A stretch of 64,000 bases of DNA from the NCBI GenBank assembly GCA_026710945.1, contig JAPOQA010000050.1, forward strand, positions 1 to 64,000, given 5' to 3'. The DNA is from Chloroflexota bacterium. GTDB lineage: Bacteria; Chloroflexota; UBA11872; VXOZ01. The notes under the pieces are model-generated. The model had not been told where the DNA came from. It was given only the letters and a program-made list of their open reading frames with translations, and did no database searches. The translations under genes and the position numbers were made by a program. Numbering within the stretch: position 1 is the stretch's first letter; the number at the start of each line of letters is the position of its first letter. Positions 54,079-61,780 of the stretch are shown here, piece by piece.

Positions 54079-55296
54079 ATGAGTAGTCTTTCTGTTATGC
54101 CCAAGTTTCTCGCTGTTGACTTCTATTGCGGCGCTGGCGGAACCACCCGTGGCTTACTCAATGCCGACGGCTATGTTATTGCCGGAATCGACAACGATGT
54201 CGACTGTCAAGAGACCTATCAGCACAATAACATCAATTCGACATTGGATGCTGCTGTCCCCGCCTTCCTAGCCAACGACATGTTTCCCTCGTCTGTTGAG
54301 TATCCTCAGGGGCAACAGCATGAGGTGATGGCTAAGCTGGGAGAACTGATCCCACGCTATCGCGAAGCGGCAAAGAACGTACCCTTAATGTTCGCCATTT
54401 GTGCTCCATGTCAGTCCTTTAACAAGTTCGTTCAGCGGCGACTAACCGAGGGCAGAATCAGTGGCCGTGACCGTGAGCAAGACCTGCTTGCGCAAACTCT
54501 TGGGTTCATCGAACGTTTTCAGCCAGAGATGATTGTGTCCGAGAATGTGGCGACCATCAGGCGTGGCAGATACCGGAGAGTCTGGGAGTCTTTTCAACTT
54601 GCGCTGCGTGGCTTGGGATACGTTGTCGGAGAGGACACCGTTTGCGCGTCACGATTCGGAGTCGCGCAGCGCCGTCGTCGTTCAATTCTACTGGCCTACA
54701 GGAGTCAACATGGACTGAATCCCATTTTCAATCCGCCCATACCCTATCGTGACCCGGAAGCGTCGCAAATCTCCACGCATGATGCCATAGGACACTTACC
54801 TTCTCTTCAAGCTGGGGAAAGCCGTGATGGAATACCCAACCACGTATGTAGGAACTTGACGGAGATAAACCGTTGGCGCTTGATGTCGGTCAAACCAGGG
54901 GAACCAAATTTTGGCTTTGCGAAGAGCGAATTCGGGGACCTATCGCTGGAATGTCACCGTCGGCTAAGAGATGAAGGAAAGACAGGCTTTGGAGACGTAT
55001 ATACTCGAATGCATCCAGATCGTCCCGCTCCAACAATCACCACCAGATTCCACAGTGTGTCCAATGGGCGCTTTGGGCACTACGATGTAAGCCAAGTTCG
55101 AGCCCTTTCGCTTCGTGAGGGTGCTGCGCTGCAGTCATTTAGCGATGATTATGAATTCTTTGGGAGTGGCATGGATATCATCGCGAAGATGATCGGAAAT
55201 GCTGTTCCGCCAAAGCTATCCGCCTTTATGGCAGGGTGGGTTTTTGGGCTATGGAATGACACAGCGAGCGACCTGAAGCTTAGTTTAGGAGGATAG
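54079..55296 (+). CDS. DNA (cytosine-5-)-methyltransferase
   Basis: A 405-residue m5C methyltransferase. Motif I DFYCGAGGTTRG (14-25), motif IV APCQSFNKF with nucleophile Cys111, motif VI SENVATI (154-160), motif VIII GVAQRRRRSILLAY, the target domain (about 225-300), then motif IX-like DRPAPTITTRFHSVSNGRFG and motif X MIGNAVPPKLS. It methylates an unknown site. The gene opens a three-gene cassette with a GHKL ATPase and a Vsr-type endonuclease. The ATG has no ribosome site and lies 7 bases after a TAAAAT (54066-54071), so the mRNA may be leaderless. The stop codon TAG (55294) overlaps the AGGAGG that serves the next gene. Confidence 0.92.
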   Translation: MSSLSVMPKFLAVDFYCGAGGTTRGLLNADGYVIAGIDNDVDCQETYQHNNINSTLDAAVPAFLANDMFPSSVEYPQGQQHEVMAKLGELIPRYREAAKNVPLMFAICAPCQSFNKFVQRRLTEGRISGRDREQDLLAQTLGFIERFQPEMIVSENVATIRRGRYRRVWESFQLALRGLGYVVGEDTVCASRFGVAQRRRRSILLAYRSQHGLNPIFNPPIPYRDPEASQISTHDAIGHLPSLQAGESRDGIPNHVCRNLTEINRWRLMSVKPGEPNFGFAKSEFGDLSLECHRRLRDEGKTGFGDVYTRMHPDRPAPTITTRFHSVSNGRFGHYDVSQVRALSLREGAALQSFSDDYEFFGSGMDIIAKMIGNAVPPKLSAFMAGWVFGLWNDTASDLKLSLGG

Positions 55297-55298
55297 CG

Positions 55299-57731
55299 AT
55301 CAACAGTAAAGACCTATGCTTTCGTATTCTTCGAGCCGAGTCCGAGAAGGAAGTCTCAGCCATCATTGAATCAGAACCGATCCTATCGGATGCCAGTAAC
55401 TGGCATCCGATAGATGGCAGGGAAACAAACTTCAATGTAGTTACAAACCAGGCTTCTACCGGCAGCAAAGCTCTTACTGAGTTATGCACAAACATGGTGG
55501 ATGCCGTTCTTATGAAATATGCCTATAAGAAAGGTATTGACCTCACTGGCCCCGATGCACCGAAAACCGTGATAGACGGGGTTCGGGATCTCGTTCGACT
55601 CAAAGGGGCTCATAGCGGCATTCTGGCCGAAGTTGATGACGAAAGCTATCTGAGAGATTTTGCGGAGAGAAACCTAGTTATCGGTGTGACCGGCGGCACT
55701 CGTCGCGAAGATTCGCTTTGCTTTACGTTCGTTGACAATGGCGAAGGGCAGCACGCTAAGGACTTCGAAGATACATTCTTGTCCCTCAGTAAGGGCAATA
55801 AATCAGACATTCCCTTTGTGCAGGGTAAATACAACATGGGGTCTTCTGGAGTTCTGAACTACTGCGGAAGGCGATGGTACAAGTTGATAATTTCGCGCCG
55901 CTATGATGAGAGTGGTAATTGGGGATGGACTTTGGTACGCCGTCGTTCTGAAGCAAGCACGCCTATAGCCGAGTACTTTAGGCCTGTTGAGGGCATACCG
56001 TCTTTTCTAGGCTCGGTGCTGCACCCCCTAAAGCTTCAAAGTGGTGAGCCTGATTATAAGGTTCATCTTTCTTCTGGAACCATCATTAAGCTGTTCGATT
56101 ACTACATGGAGTCTGCGGCGAGCTTTAGAAACATCAGAGAGTCGATTAACGAGAACTTAGTCTCGACAATTTTGCCATTTCGATTGATGGATTACCGATG
56201 GGCTCCGCAGCGAACAGGACGAAGAAAAGAAGGTGTTGACGAGCGGCCATTCTATGGAATGGAATTTCTGTTATTGCGCAAAGAACCTGAAGATGTGGCC
56301 GAGTTTGAATCACAAGGCCAAGTGTATGAACCTAGACACGCTCAGCACATTGGAGACGATACTCACCCGGATCTGGGACACATATCCGTTAGCGCGATCG
56401 TGCTAGAGCGGGATCTACCGGGTTGGCTGAAGGCCCCACGCAATAATTCCAGGGTGTTTCACGCGGTTAATGGGCAAGTACAGTTCAAGGATAGTCGCGG
56501 CTATCTGTCACAGACTTGCAGGTTACCGGGGCTCAAGGACCGGATTGTCGTTATCGTGGATGCCAGCAACTTGTCTGAGGCCGCGCACAACGATGTGTGG
56601 AAGAGTGACCGGGAAAACATCCGGGTGACCGAAATTGGTCAGAGCTATAGAGACAGAGTCACTGAGTTGATAAGGAAATCGGATTACTTGAAGGAGCTTC
56701 AGCGCCGAATTGCGCGGGAAGAGACGGAAAAGGTAGCCCAGGAAGGACAAGTAGCGCTTTTTCAGGACTTAGTGGATACTGATCCAAGCATCGCGCAATT
56801 GTTGCCTGGTGGTGAATTGGTAAAGTTGCAGGGGGATGTTGGCAGGGCCAGGAAAGAGGATGAGGAATGGGAAGGCAAATACAGCCCGACGTTCCTGGAG
56901 TTGATAGGTAGATCAGTAAGGCAAGAAGGTGCAGAAATTGCCTTTGACGGCTTGCGAAGATTGACATTCAAGACAGACGTGGACAACGACTACCTAACCC
57001 GGCCCGACAATAGGGGGAGAGTGTCTGTTACTGCGGGCGTAGATGACAAGTTTTCTTACTCTACCGCCCTTCGCAATGGTCAACTTACTATCACGTTTCA
57101 ATCTTTATCGGACAAAGTTGATCCCGGTGATGAATTTGAGTTCTCGGTAGAGCTTCTCGATGATGCTATGCCGCAGTCAGTTACCGAGGAACTGAAGCTG
57201 ATAGTGGTTGAATCCCGTCGAGTCGATCCACCAGGGAAACCCAGTAACCGGAAACGAGATGGCCCTTGGGAACCGGGGGACGAGGAAGAGTCCACGGAAG
57301 GACGGACATTGCCGCCGATGAGGTGGCTTACTAAAGACGGGCGCTCAATCGGCGGGGATGAGACTGAACGTTGGCCCGATGACTTCACTGATCAGGACGG
57401 CGGCAAAGTTGAGGACTTGGGCGAGGATCAGAGAACCTATCTCATCAACTATGACAATGCCCATTTCCACCGATTCCTTGACAGTGAACGCGACGAACTA
57501 AACAAGAAAGTCGTCACCGAACAGTTTCGGATAAGCATGTTAGTCCTAATGATGGGTTTGGAAGACGCTTACTCCCGTATGGAACAAACGGACACAAAGT
57601 TTCAACTCGAAGAGTGCATCGACGAAATTCGCCGGCTCGCCGCTCAGGGAGCATCTACCGTGGTTATGTCTATCGCAAAGACTTTGCCAACCATCATAAA
57701 CCCCGCATCGCTTGCTGACGCAGACGATTAG
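55299..57731 (+). CDS. GHKL (MutL/MORC-like) ATPase of a restriction-associated cassette, noncanonical start
   Basis: About 810 residues if it starts at the ATC at 55299, six bases after AGGAGG. The ATP-binding GHKL fold is seen as N-box LTELCTNMVDA (Glu61, Asn65, Asp68), FVDNGEGQ (Asp146, Gly150) and GKYNMGSSG (176-184). The first in-frame ATG (55494) falls inside the N-box and would delete the catalytic Glu and Asn, so it cannot be the real start; no ATG, GTG, TTG or CTG occurs upstream in frame up to the stop at 55281. The remainder (about 250-810) is not recognised in detail, with a charged region near 455-490. Published work links prokaryotic MutL/MORC-like (paraMORC) ATPases to m5C methylases and Vsr-like nucleases, as here; its job, perhaps ATP-driven DNA remodelling in restriction, is inferred. 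Confidence 0.82.
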   Translation: MNSKDLCFRILRAESEKEVSAIIESEPILSDASNWHPIDGRETNFNVVTNQASTGSKALTELCTNMVDAVLMKYAYKKGIDLTGPDAPKTVIDGVRDLVRLKGAHSGILAEVDDESYLRDFAERNLVIGVTGGTRREDSLCFTFVDNGEGQHAKDFEDTFLSLSKGNKSDIPFVQGKYNMGSSGVLNYCGRRWYKLIISRRYDESGNWGWTLVRRRSEASTPIAEYFRPVEGIPSFLGSVLHPLKLQSGEPDYKVHLSSGTIIKLFDYYMESAASFRNIRESINENLVSTILPFRLMDYRWAPQRTGRRKEGVDERPFYGMEFLLLRKEPEDVAEFESQGQVYEPRHAQHIGDDTHPDLGHISVSAIVLERDLPGWLKAPRNNSRVFHAVNGQVQFKDSRGYLSQTCRLPGLKDRIVVIVDASNLSEAAHNDVWKSDRENIRVTEIGQSYRDRVTELIRKSDYLKELQRRIAREETEKVAQEGQVALFQDLVDTDPSIAQLLPGGELVKLQGDVGRARKEDEEWEGKYSPTFLELIGRSVRQEGAEIAFDGLRRLTFKTDVDNDYLTRPDNRGRVSVTAGVDDKFSYSTALRNGQLTITFQSLSDKVDPGDEFEFSVELLDDAMPQSVTEELKLIVVESRRVDPPGKPSNRKRDGPWEPGDEEESTEGRTLPPMRWLTKDGRSIGGDETERWPDDFTDQDGGKVEDLGEDQRTYLINYDNAHFHRFLDSERDELNKKVVTEQFRISMLVLMMGLEDAYSRMEQTDTKFQLEECIDEIRRLAAQGASTVVMSIAKTLPTIINPASLADADD
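55383..55413. promoter_or_regulatory. Perfect 15+1+15 bp palindrome in the start region of the ATPase gene
   Basis: CTATCGGATGCCAGT (55383-55397), one A, then its exact complement (55399-55413). It lies about 85 bases downstream of the methyltransferase stop and upstream of the first ATG, within the open ATPase frame. It could be a protein-binding operator, for example for the methyltransferase or the ATPase, or form an mRNA hairpin that acts on translation or frameshifting. Confidence 0.7.
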
Positions 57732-57735
57732 GAAC

Positions 57736-58203
57736 ATGGGCGACTTTCTAAGCAAAGATCGTCGTTCCGCGTTGATGTCCCGTGTAAGGAACCGGGGAAC
57801 CGCGACGGAACTGTATGTCCGTCGATCAGTGTGGTCTGCCGGCTTTCGCTACCGCCTCAACGTCCGCAAGCTGCCTGGTGCGCCCGACTTAGTGCTTCGT
57901 CGATACCGCACTGCCGTGTTGGTGCAAGGCTGTTTCTGGCATGGACATCATTGCCGGAAAGGACAGCAGCGACCGGCTACCAATCAAGACTTTTGGAACA
58001 AGAAACTGGATGGAAATATTGCACGTGACGCCGCCAATCAAGCAGAGCTAAGGAAGTTGGGTTGGTCGGTGTTCGTGGTTTGGGAGTGCCAATTATCGGA
58101 AGACACTGAGGCTTTAGTGGAAAACCTAAATGGGATGCGTTCAAGCAAAGACTCTAGATGTCTACCTGATAGCACGTCCGCCCGACGCGGCGAAACCCAT
58201 TAG
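57736..58203 (+). CDS. Vsr-like very short patch repair-type endonuclease
   Basis: About 155 residues from the ATG at 57736, just five bases after the ATPase stop. It matches Vsr mismatch endonucleases: SKDRRSALMSRVRNRGTATELYVRRSVW, GFRYRLNVRKLPGAPDLVLRRYRTAVLVQGCFWHGHHC (catalytic Asp region, metal His) and WNKKLDGNIARDAANQAELRKLGWSVFVVWECQL. Classical Vsr nicks T:G mismatches left by deamination of m5C made by Dcm. In a cassette with an m5C methylase and a GHKL ATPase it may instead be the restriction nuclease. The C-terminal 25 residues are low in structure. Translation is probably coupled to the ATPase gene. Confidence 0.9.
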   Translation: MGDFLSKDRRSALMSRVRNRGTATELYVRRSVWSAGFRYRLNVRKLPGAPDLVLRRYRTAVLVQGCFWHGHHCRKGQQRPATNQDFWNKKLDGNIARDAANQAELRKLGWSVFVVWECQLSEDTEALVENLNGMRSSKDSRCLPDSTSARRGETH

Positions 58204-58713
58204 CTACTGTTGCCGCGTGTCTTCCAGATCTGACTGTATCTCCTGGATGTCCGGCGGCCAGGTGCTCTTAATGTAGGCGAGCACCGCCCAAATCTCGCCG
58301 TCGCTCATCTTGTCTTCGAAGCCGGGCATGTTGCTCTTGTAGTCGCTGCCGACGACGGCCGTCGAGCCGTATTTCGTGACGTCGAAGAGCAGCGCGTCGC
58401 TGTGGTGCCACGTGTGTCCGGTCTTGTCGTGAGGCGGCCCGGGCAGCAGACCGTCCTCGTCCCGCTCGCGCCAGTTCGGTTGTCCTTCCAGGTCCGCGCC
58501 GTGGCAACTCGCGCAGTGCAATTGATACAGGACCTCACCGTTGCGCACCAATTGCCGATTGGTGGCGTCGGCCCGGCTGGGTTCGCCCGCGCCCCCAACG
58601 AATAACCATACGGCCGCCAACACGACAGTTGCCGTCACCACAGCGGCCGCAATCAGTACGAGCCACCGCCCTGGTGTGCCCTGGCTCTTTCTCGCCGACC
58701 TGCGTTTACTCAT
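58204..58713 (-). CDS. Membrane-anchored c-type cytochrome
   Basis: About 169 residues from the ATG at 58713 (an open frame extends upstream but looks non-coding). An N-terminal membrane anchor (WLVLIAAAVVTATVVLAAVWLFV, about 17-39) is followed by one class I cytochrome c domain outside the membrane: LYQLHCASCHGADLEG with the heme-binding CASCH, then SNMPGFEDKMSDGEIWAVLAYIKS with the axial Met. It should carry electrons, perhaps to a terminal oxidase, or be a domain of a copper-resistance or dehydrogenase module. Its stop abuts the stop of the convergent Vsr-like gene. Confidence 0.88.
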   Translation of the reverse strand: MSKRRSARKSQGTPGRWLVLIAAAVVTATVVLAAVWLFVGGAGEPSRADATNRQLVRNGEVLYQLHCASCHGADLEGQPNWRERDEDGLLPGPPHDKTGHTWHHSDALLFDVTKYGSTAVVGSDYKSNMPGFEDKMSDGEIWAVLAYIKSTWPPDIQEIQSDLEDTRQQ

Positions 58714-59072
58714 GTCAATTTCGTCCAGTACTTGTTCAAATGGAAGCGCGGGTCGCTGGTGCCGTTCGCGAAACGGCGCCGACCCTCTCGCCTGGTGCCG
58801 ACCCAAAAAACCTCTCTCATTCGCTGGCTGACATTGTACAATACTCGGCTTCATACTGGGGAGGAGTATTTTGTTCAGCAGCCTATTCTTCGTGAAAAAG
58901 GACGGCAAGTTTGCCAATCGAAGTGCAGCAGCTTCTTCGCTTGTCATAGGCGTACCGTTGCCCCGCGCGGGGAGGGGTGCTGCATCGCATAGCTAACATT
59001 ACCGTCAATGGCGTACCATACAATAGGCCTGCAAGGCGTGGCAGTACGTTCAAATGGAGGAAGTGAGCAACC

Positions 59073-60239
59073 ATGGCAACAACGAGCGGTCCGATAGGGG
59101 TAGCGGTCCTGGGGTGCGGCGGCATTTCCCATCCTCATTTCGACGGTTGGCAGCGCCTGGAAAAGGCCGGAGAGGCACGGCTGGAGGTGGCCTGCGACAA
59201 CGATATGGAACGCGCCGAAGCCAGGGTGCAGCAGTACGGCGCCAGGGCTGCGGCTTCCGACTTTGCGGAGGTGGTCAAGCGGCCGGAGGTGCAGGCGGTG
59301 GACATCTGCCTGCCCCATCACCTCCACTTGCCCGCTATTCTGGCGGCGGCGGAGGCCGGCGTGCACATCCTCTGCGAAAAGCCTCTCGTGCTCGACATGG
59401 ACGAGGCAGTGGAAGCGATTCGTGCCTGCCGCGACGCCGGTGTGAAGCTCATGACCGCCGACCGCGACCGATTCGAGCCTCCTGCCCGCGCGGTCAAGCG
59501 CATCCTCGACGCCGGCCTCATCGGCGACATCTACCATGTGCTCGAGCGTCACATGCTGCACAAGGACGTGATCACCCAGGGGTCGCGCTCCAACATGGGT
59601 TGGAAACTCGGCAAGGCCACGGCCGGCGGCGGCGCGCTCCACCGCGACGGCTGTTACTACATCGATACGCTCCTCTTCTGGGAAGGCAGCGGCGTGAAGC
59701 ACGTCGCGGGCGCGGAATTCGATAACTTCCTCTGGGAAACGGCGGAGATCGAGACCACCTCCCACGTACTCTTCCGCTTCAATAGCGGCGCAATTGGCGT
59801 CTTTGAGATGGTGTGGTGCCTGCAGGGGCCCCAGCACCGCGAGATCTTCGTGACCGGCAGCGAGGGCTACGTGAAACTTCACGGCGGCATTGGACACGGT
59901 TCCGATGCGACGATCACGCTCTTCAGTAACAAGCTCCCGTGGCTGACATTTGACGATGCGCAAGTTGCCCAGGCCTTTGCCGATTGCACCTTCGAGCAGC
60001 CGCACCGCAACAAACCGGAAAAGGCCAATGAAAAGCTCGTGCTGCACGTGCCGTATGCGGGAGGCTTCACCGCCCAGGAGAAGGAACTCCTAGCCGCTAT
60101 TCGCGAAGACCGCGAACCGGAGTCCAACGGTATCGACGGCGCCCGGGCGCTGGAAGTGGTAGAAGGCGCGTATCTCGCCGCGCAGGAGGGCCGGCGCATC
60201 GACTTTCCTTTGAAAGATTGGGAGTCGCTGGGTGGGTGA
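59073..60239 (+). CDS. Gfo/Idh/MocA family oxidoreductase
   Basis: A 388-residue NAD(P)-dependent sugar dehydrogenase-like protein. Rossmann start VAVLGCGGISHPHFDGW, cofactor-loop acidic residue in VACDNDMERAEARV, and the EKP motif HILCEKPLVLDMDEAVEAIRACRDAGVKLM. The second domain contains GGGALHRDGCYYIDTLLFWEGS, with the family His and substrate-side Asp residue. It ends with a normal C-terminal helix. The start ATG has a GGAGG-like AGGAAGTG upstream. It is separate from the other family member at 39972-40997 and about equally distant from it in sequence. Together with the aldo/keto reductase downstream it suggests sugar catabolism. Confidence 0.88.
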   Translation: MATTSGPIGVAVLGCGGISHPHFDGWQRLEKAGEARLEVACDNDMERAEARVQQYGARAAASDFAEVVKRPEVQAVDICLPHHLHLPAILAAAEAGVHILCEKPLVLDMDEAVEAIRACRDAGVKLMTADRDRFEPPARAVKRILDAGLIGDIYHVLERHMLHKDVITQGSRSNMGWKLGKATAGGGALHRDGCYYIDTLLFWEGSGVKHVAGAEFDNFLWETAEIETTSHVLFRFNSGAIGVFEMVWCLQGPQHREIFVTGSEGYVKLHGGIGHGSDATITLFSNKLPWLTFDDAQVAQAFADCTFEQPHRNKPEKANEKLVLHVPYAGGFTAQEKELLAAIREDREPESNGIDGARALEVVEGAYLAAQEGRRIDFPLKDWESLGG

Positions 60240-60410
60240 TCAGGCATATCCGATCGCGTGCTGGTGATAAGAATGTTGCTGATTGGCCTGGCATGAAGGC
60301 GGGTGGCAGCCAAGACTGTCTCAAGTGTCATTTTTGTAAATGTCAGGTAATTCGCTGGTAGATTTCGTAGAAGAGACAAAGGAGCAAGGCTCTGTGCCGG
60401 TCTGCCAGTA

Positions 60411-60695
60411 TGTAATTCCTGTAGATGTTGAGTAATTCGTTGACAGTTTTGATAGGAATTGTCAGTGGTTTCAACGTCATGTAAGACCACATTACATGTC
60501 ATTCCGAACGGAGCGTAGCGGAGTGTCGCTCAGAGCGCGGAATCTAGAGTGCTAAGCCTAACGAACACGCTTGACGTGAACCCTAGATTCCGCGAACAGG
60601 GTTCGACGCTGCGCTCGGAATGACATGTACGGTCGACGCTGCCAGTAAATAGGAGATTCTGTCAACGAATTAGTCAACATTAATAGGAATGACAT
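60411..60695. repeat. Composite inverted-repeat element C (MITE-like)
   Basis: 285-bp relative of elements A and B. The left arm (60411-60450) has GTTGAGTAATTCGTTGACAG; a second, different left arm copy with GTCAGGTAATTCGCTGGTAG lies at 60326-60366, as if one element had inserted in another. The right arm (60655-60695) has TCTGTCAACGAATTAGTCAA. The inner palindrome is 60496-60626, from ATGTCATTCCGAACGGAG to CTCGGAATGACAT. The rest of 60240-60772 has no gene. Confidence 0.8.
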
Positions 60696-60772
60696 ACAAA
60701 GTCGCTTCTGTCCAAATGTGACATTCTTGTGGGAGGAAATCTGGCCACACAGAAGAGTGAGAAGGGGGAATT

Positions 60773-61780
60773 ATGCGCTATCGTCCGCTCGGTAACACAG
60801 GACACCAGGTATCGGAAGTAGGTTTGGGCACGTACCCGCTGGGGGGTGCGCTCATTACGAGCGGCAGCTACTGGTCGGGTCCGGCCACGTACGGCACCGT
60901 AACACTTGAGACGGCGGTGGAGACCATCCATCATGGACTGTCGCTGGGCCTCAACTTCATCGACACCGCGCCGGTGTATTCGGAAGCTGAAGTCTACATT
61001 GCCGAGGCGTTGCGCCAGCGGCCTCAACATCTGAAGGACATAGAGGTCTTTGTAGAGACCAAAGGGGGCGAGCACGTTCTGCCGGCCGCTGACGGTGGGC
61101 CGCCGGTTCTCGCCCGCGACTTCACCCGAGATGCCTTGCGCGCCAGTGTCCAGCGCAGCCAGGAACGCCTGCAGACGGACCTCATCGAAGGTGTGCTCCT
61201 GCATAGTCCGCGCGCGGAAGAAATGGAAGCTGACCCTTTGGGTCTGCTCGAAGAGCTGCGCGAGCAAAGGCACGTCGGGCACGTGGGCGTTTCCGCCCGC
61301 GACGTGCCGGAGGCTATCCGGCTCATCGAGGAGGACGGCCGCGCCGAAATTATCCAAATTGGGTTCAGCCTGCTCGAACCCGCGCCCACGGCGCGTCTCC
61401 TGCCTTTAGCTGAGGAAAACGGCGTCGGCATCGTAATCCGCTCGCCGCTGGCCTCCGGGTTTCTGGCAGGCACGATCACCCCGGACCACGAGTTCGCGCC
61501 GGACGACCACCGCAGCCTGCTGTCGCGGGAGCAACTCGCCGCCCGCATCCAGGAGGCGGAGGCCTTCATGTGGCTGGTGGACGAAGGTGTGGCCCAGAGC
61601 CTGGGCGAGGCTGCCTTGCGCTACATCCTTAGCTTTTCCGGCGTGTCGTCGGTGATTCCCGGCGCCATGAATCCCGCTGAGCTCGAGCAGAACGCGGCGA
61701 TCTCCGATCTTGGCCCCCTGCCGGCGGCTGCGCTGGCGCGGATAGAGGAAACGCAGCGGGAGTTGGGTCTGCTGAGTTAG
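60773..61780 (+). CDS. Aldo/keto reductase
   Basis: A 335-residue NADPH-dependent TIM-barrel oxidoreductase. Features: YRPLGNTGHQVSEVGLGTYPLGG at the N-terminus, LNFIDTAPVYSEAEVYIAEAL (catalytic Asp and Tyr), DIEVFVETKGGEH (Lys in the ETKGG segment), and the later VGVSARDVPEAI and IGFSLLEPAPTARLLP (NADPH side). VIRSPLASGFLAG and SVIPGAMNPAELEQNA are C-terminal cofactor-binding segments. It has an extra loop around residues 35-55, ITSGSYWSGPATYG. The AAGGGGG site is well placed. Substrate is unknown. Confidence 0.9.
   Translation: MRYRPLGNTGHQVSEVGLGTYPLGGALITSGSYWSGPATYGTVTLETAVETIHHGLSLGLNFIDTAPVYSEAEVYIAEALRQRPQHLKDIEVFVETKGGEHVLPAADGGPPVLARDFTRDALRASVQRSQERLQTDLIEGVLLHSPRAEEMEADPLGLLEELREQRHVGHVGVSARDVPEAIRLIEEDGRAEIIQIGFSLLEPAPTARLLPLAEENGVGIVIRSPLASGFLAGTITPDHEFAPDDHRSLLSREQLAARIQEAEAFMWLVDEGVAQSLGEAALRYILSFSGVSSVIPGAMNPAELEQNAAISDLGPLPAAALARIEETQRELGLLS

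Noticed and set aside
55494-57731. ATPase gene starting at the ATG at 55494
   Set aside because: This start would cut off the catalytic Glu and Asn of the GHKL N-box, while the open frame with protein-like sequence extends 65 codons further upstream.
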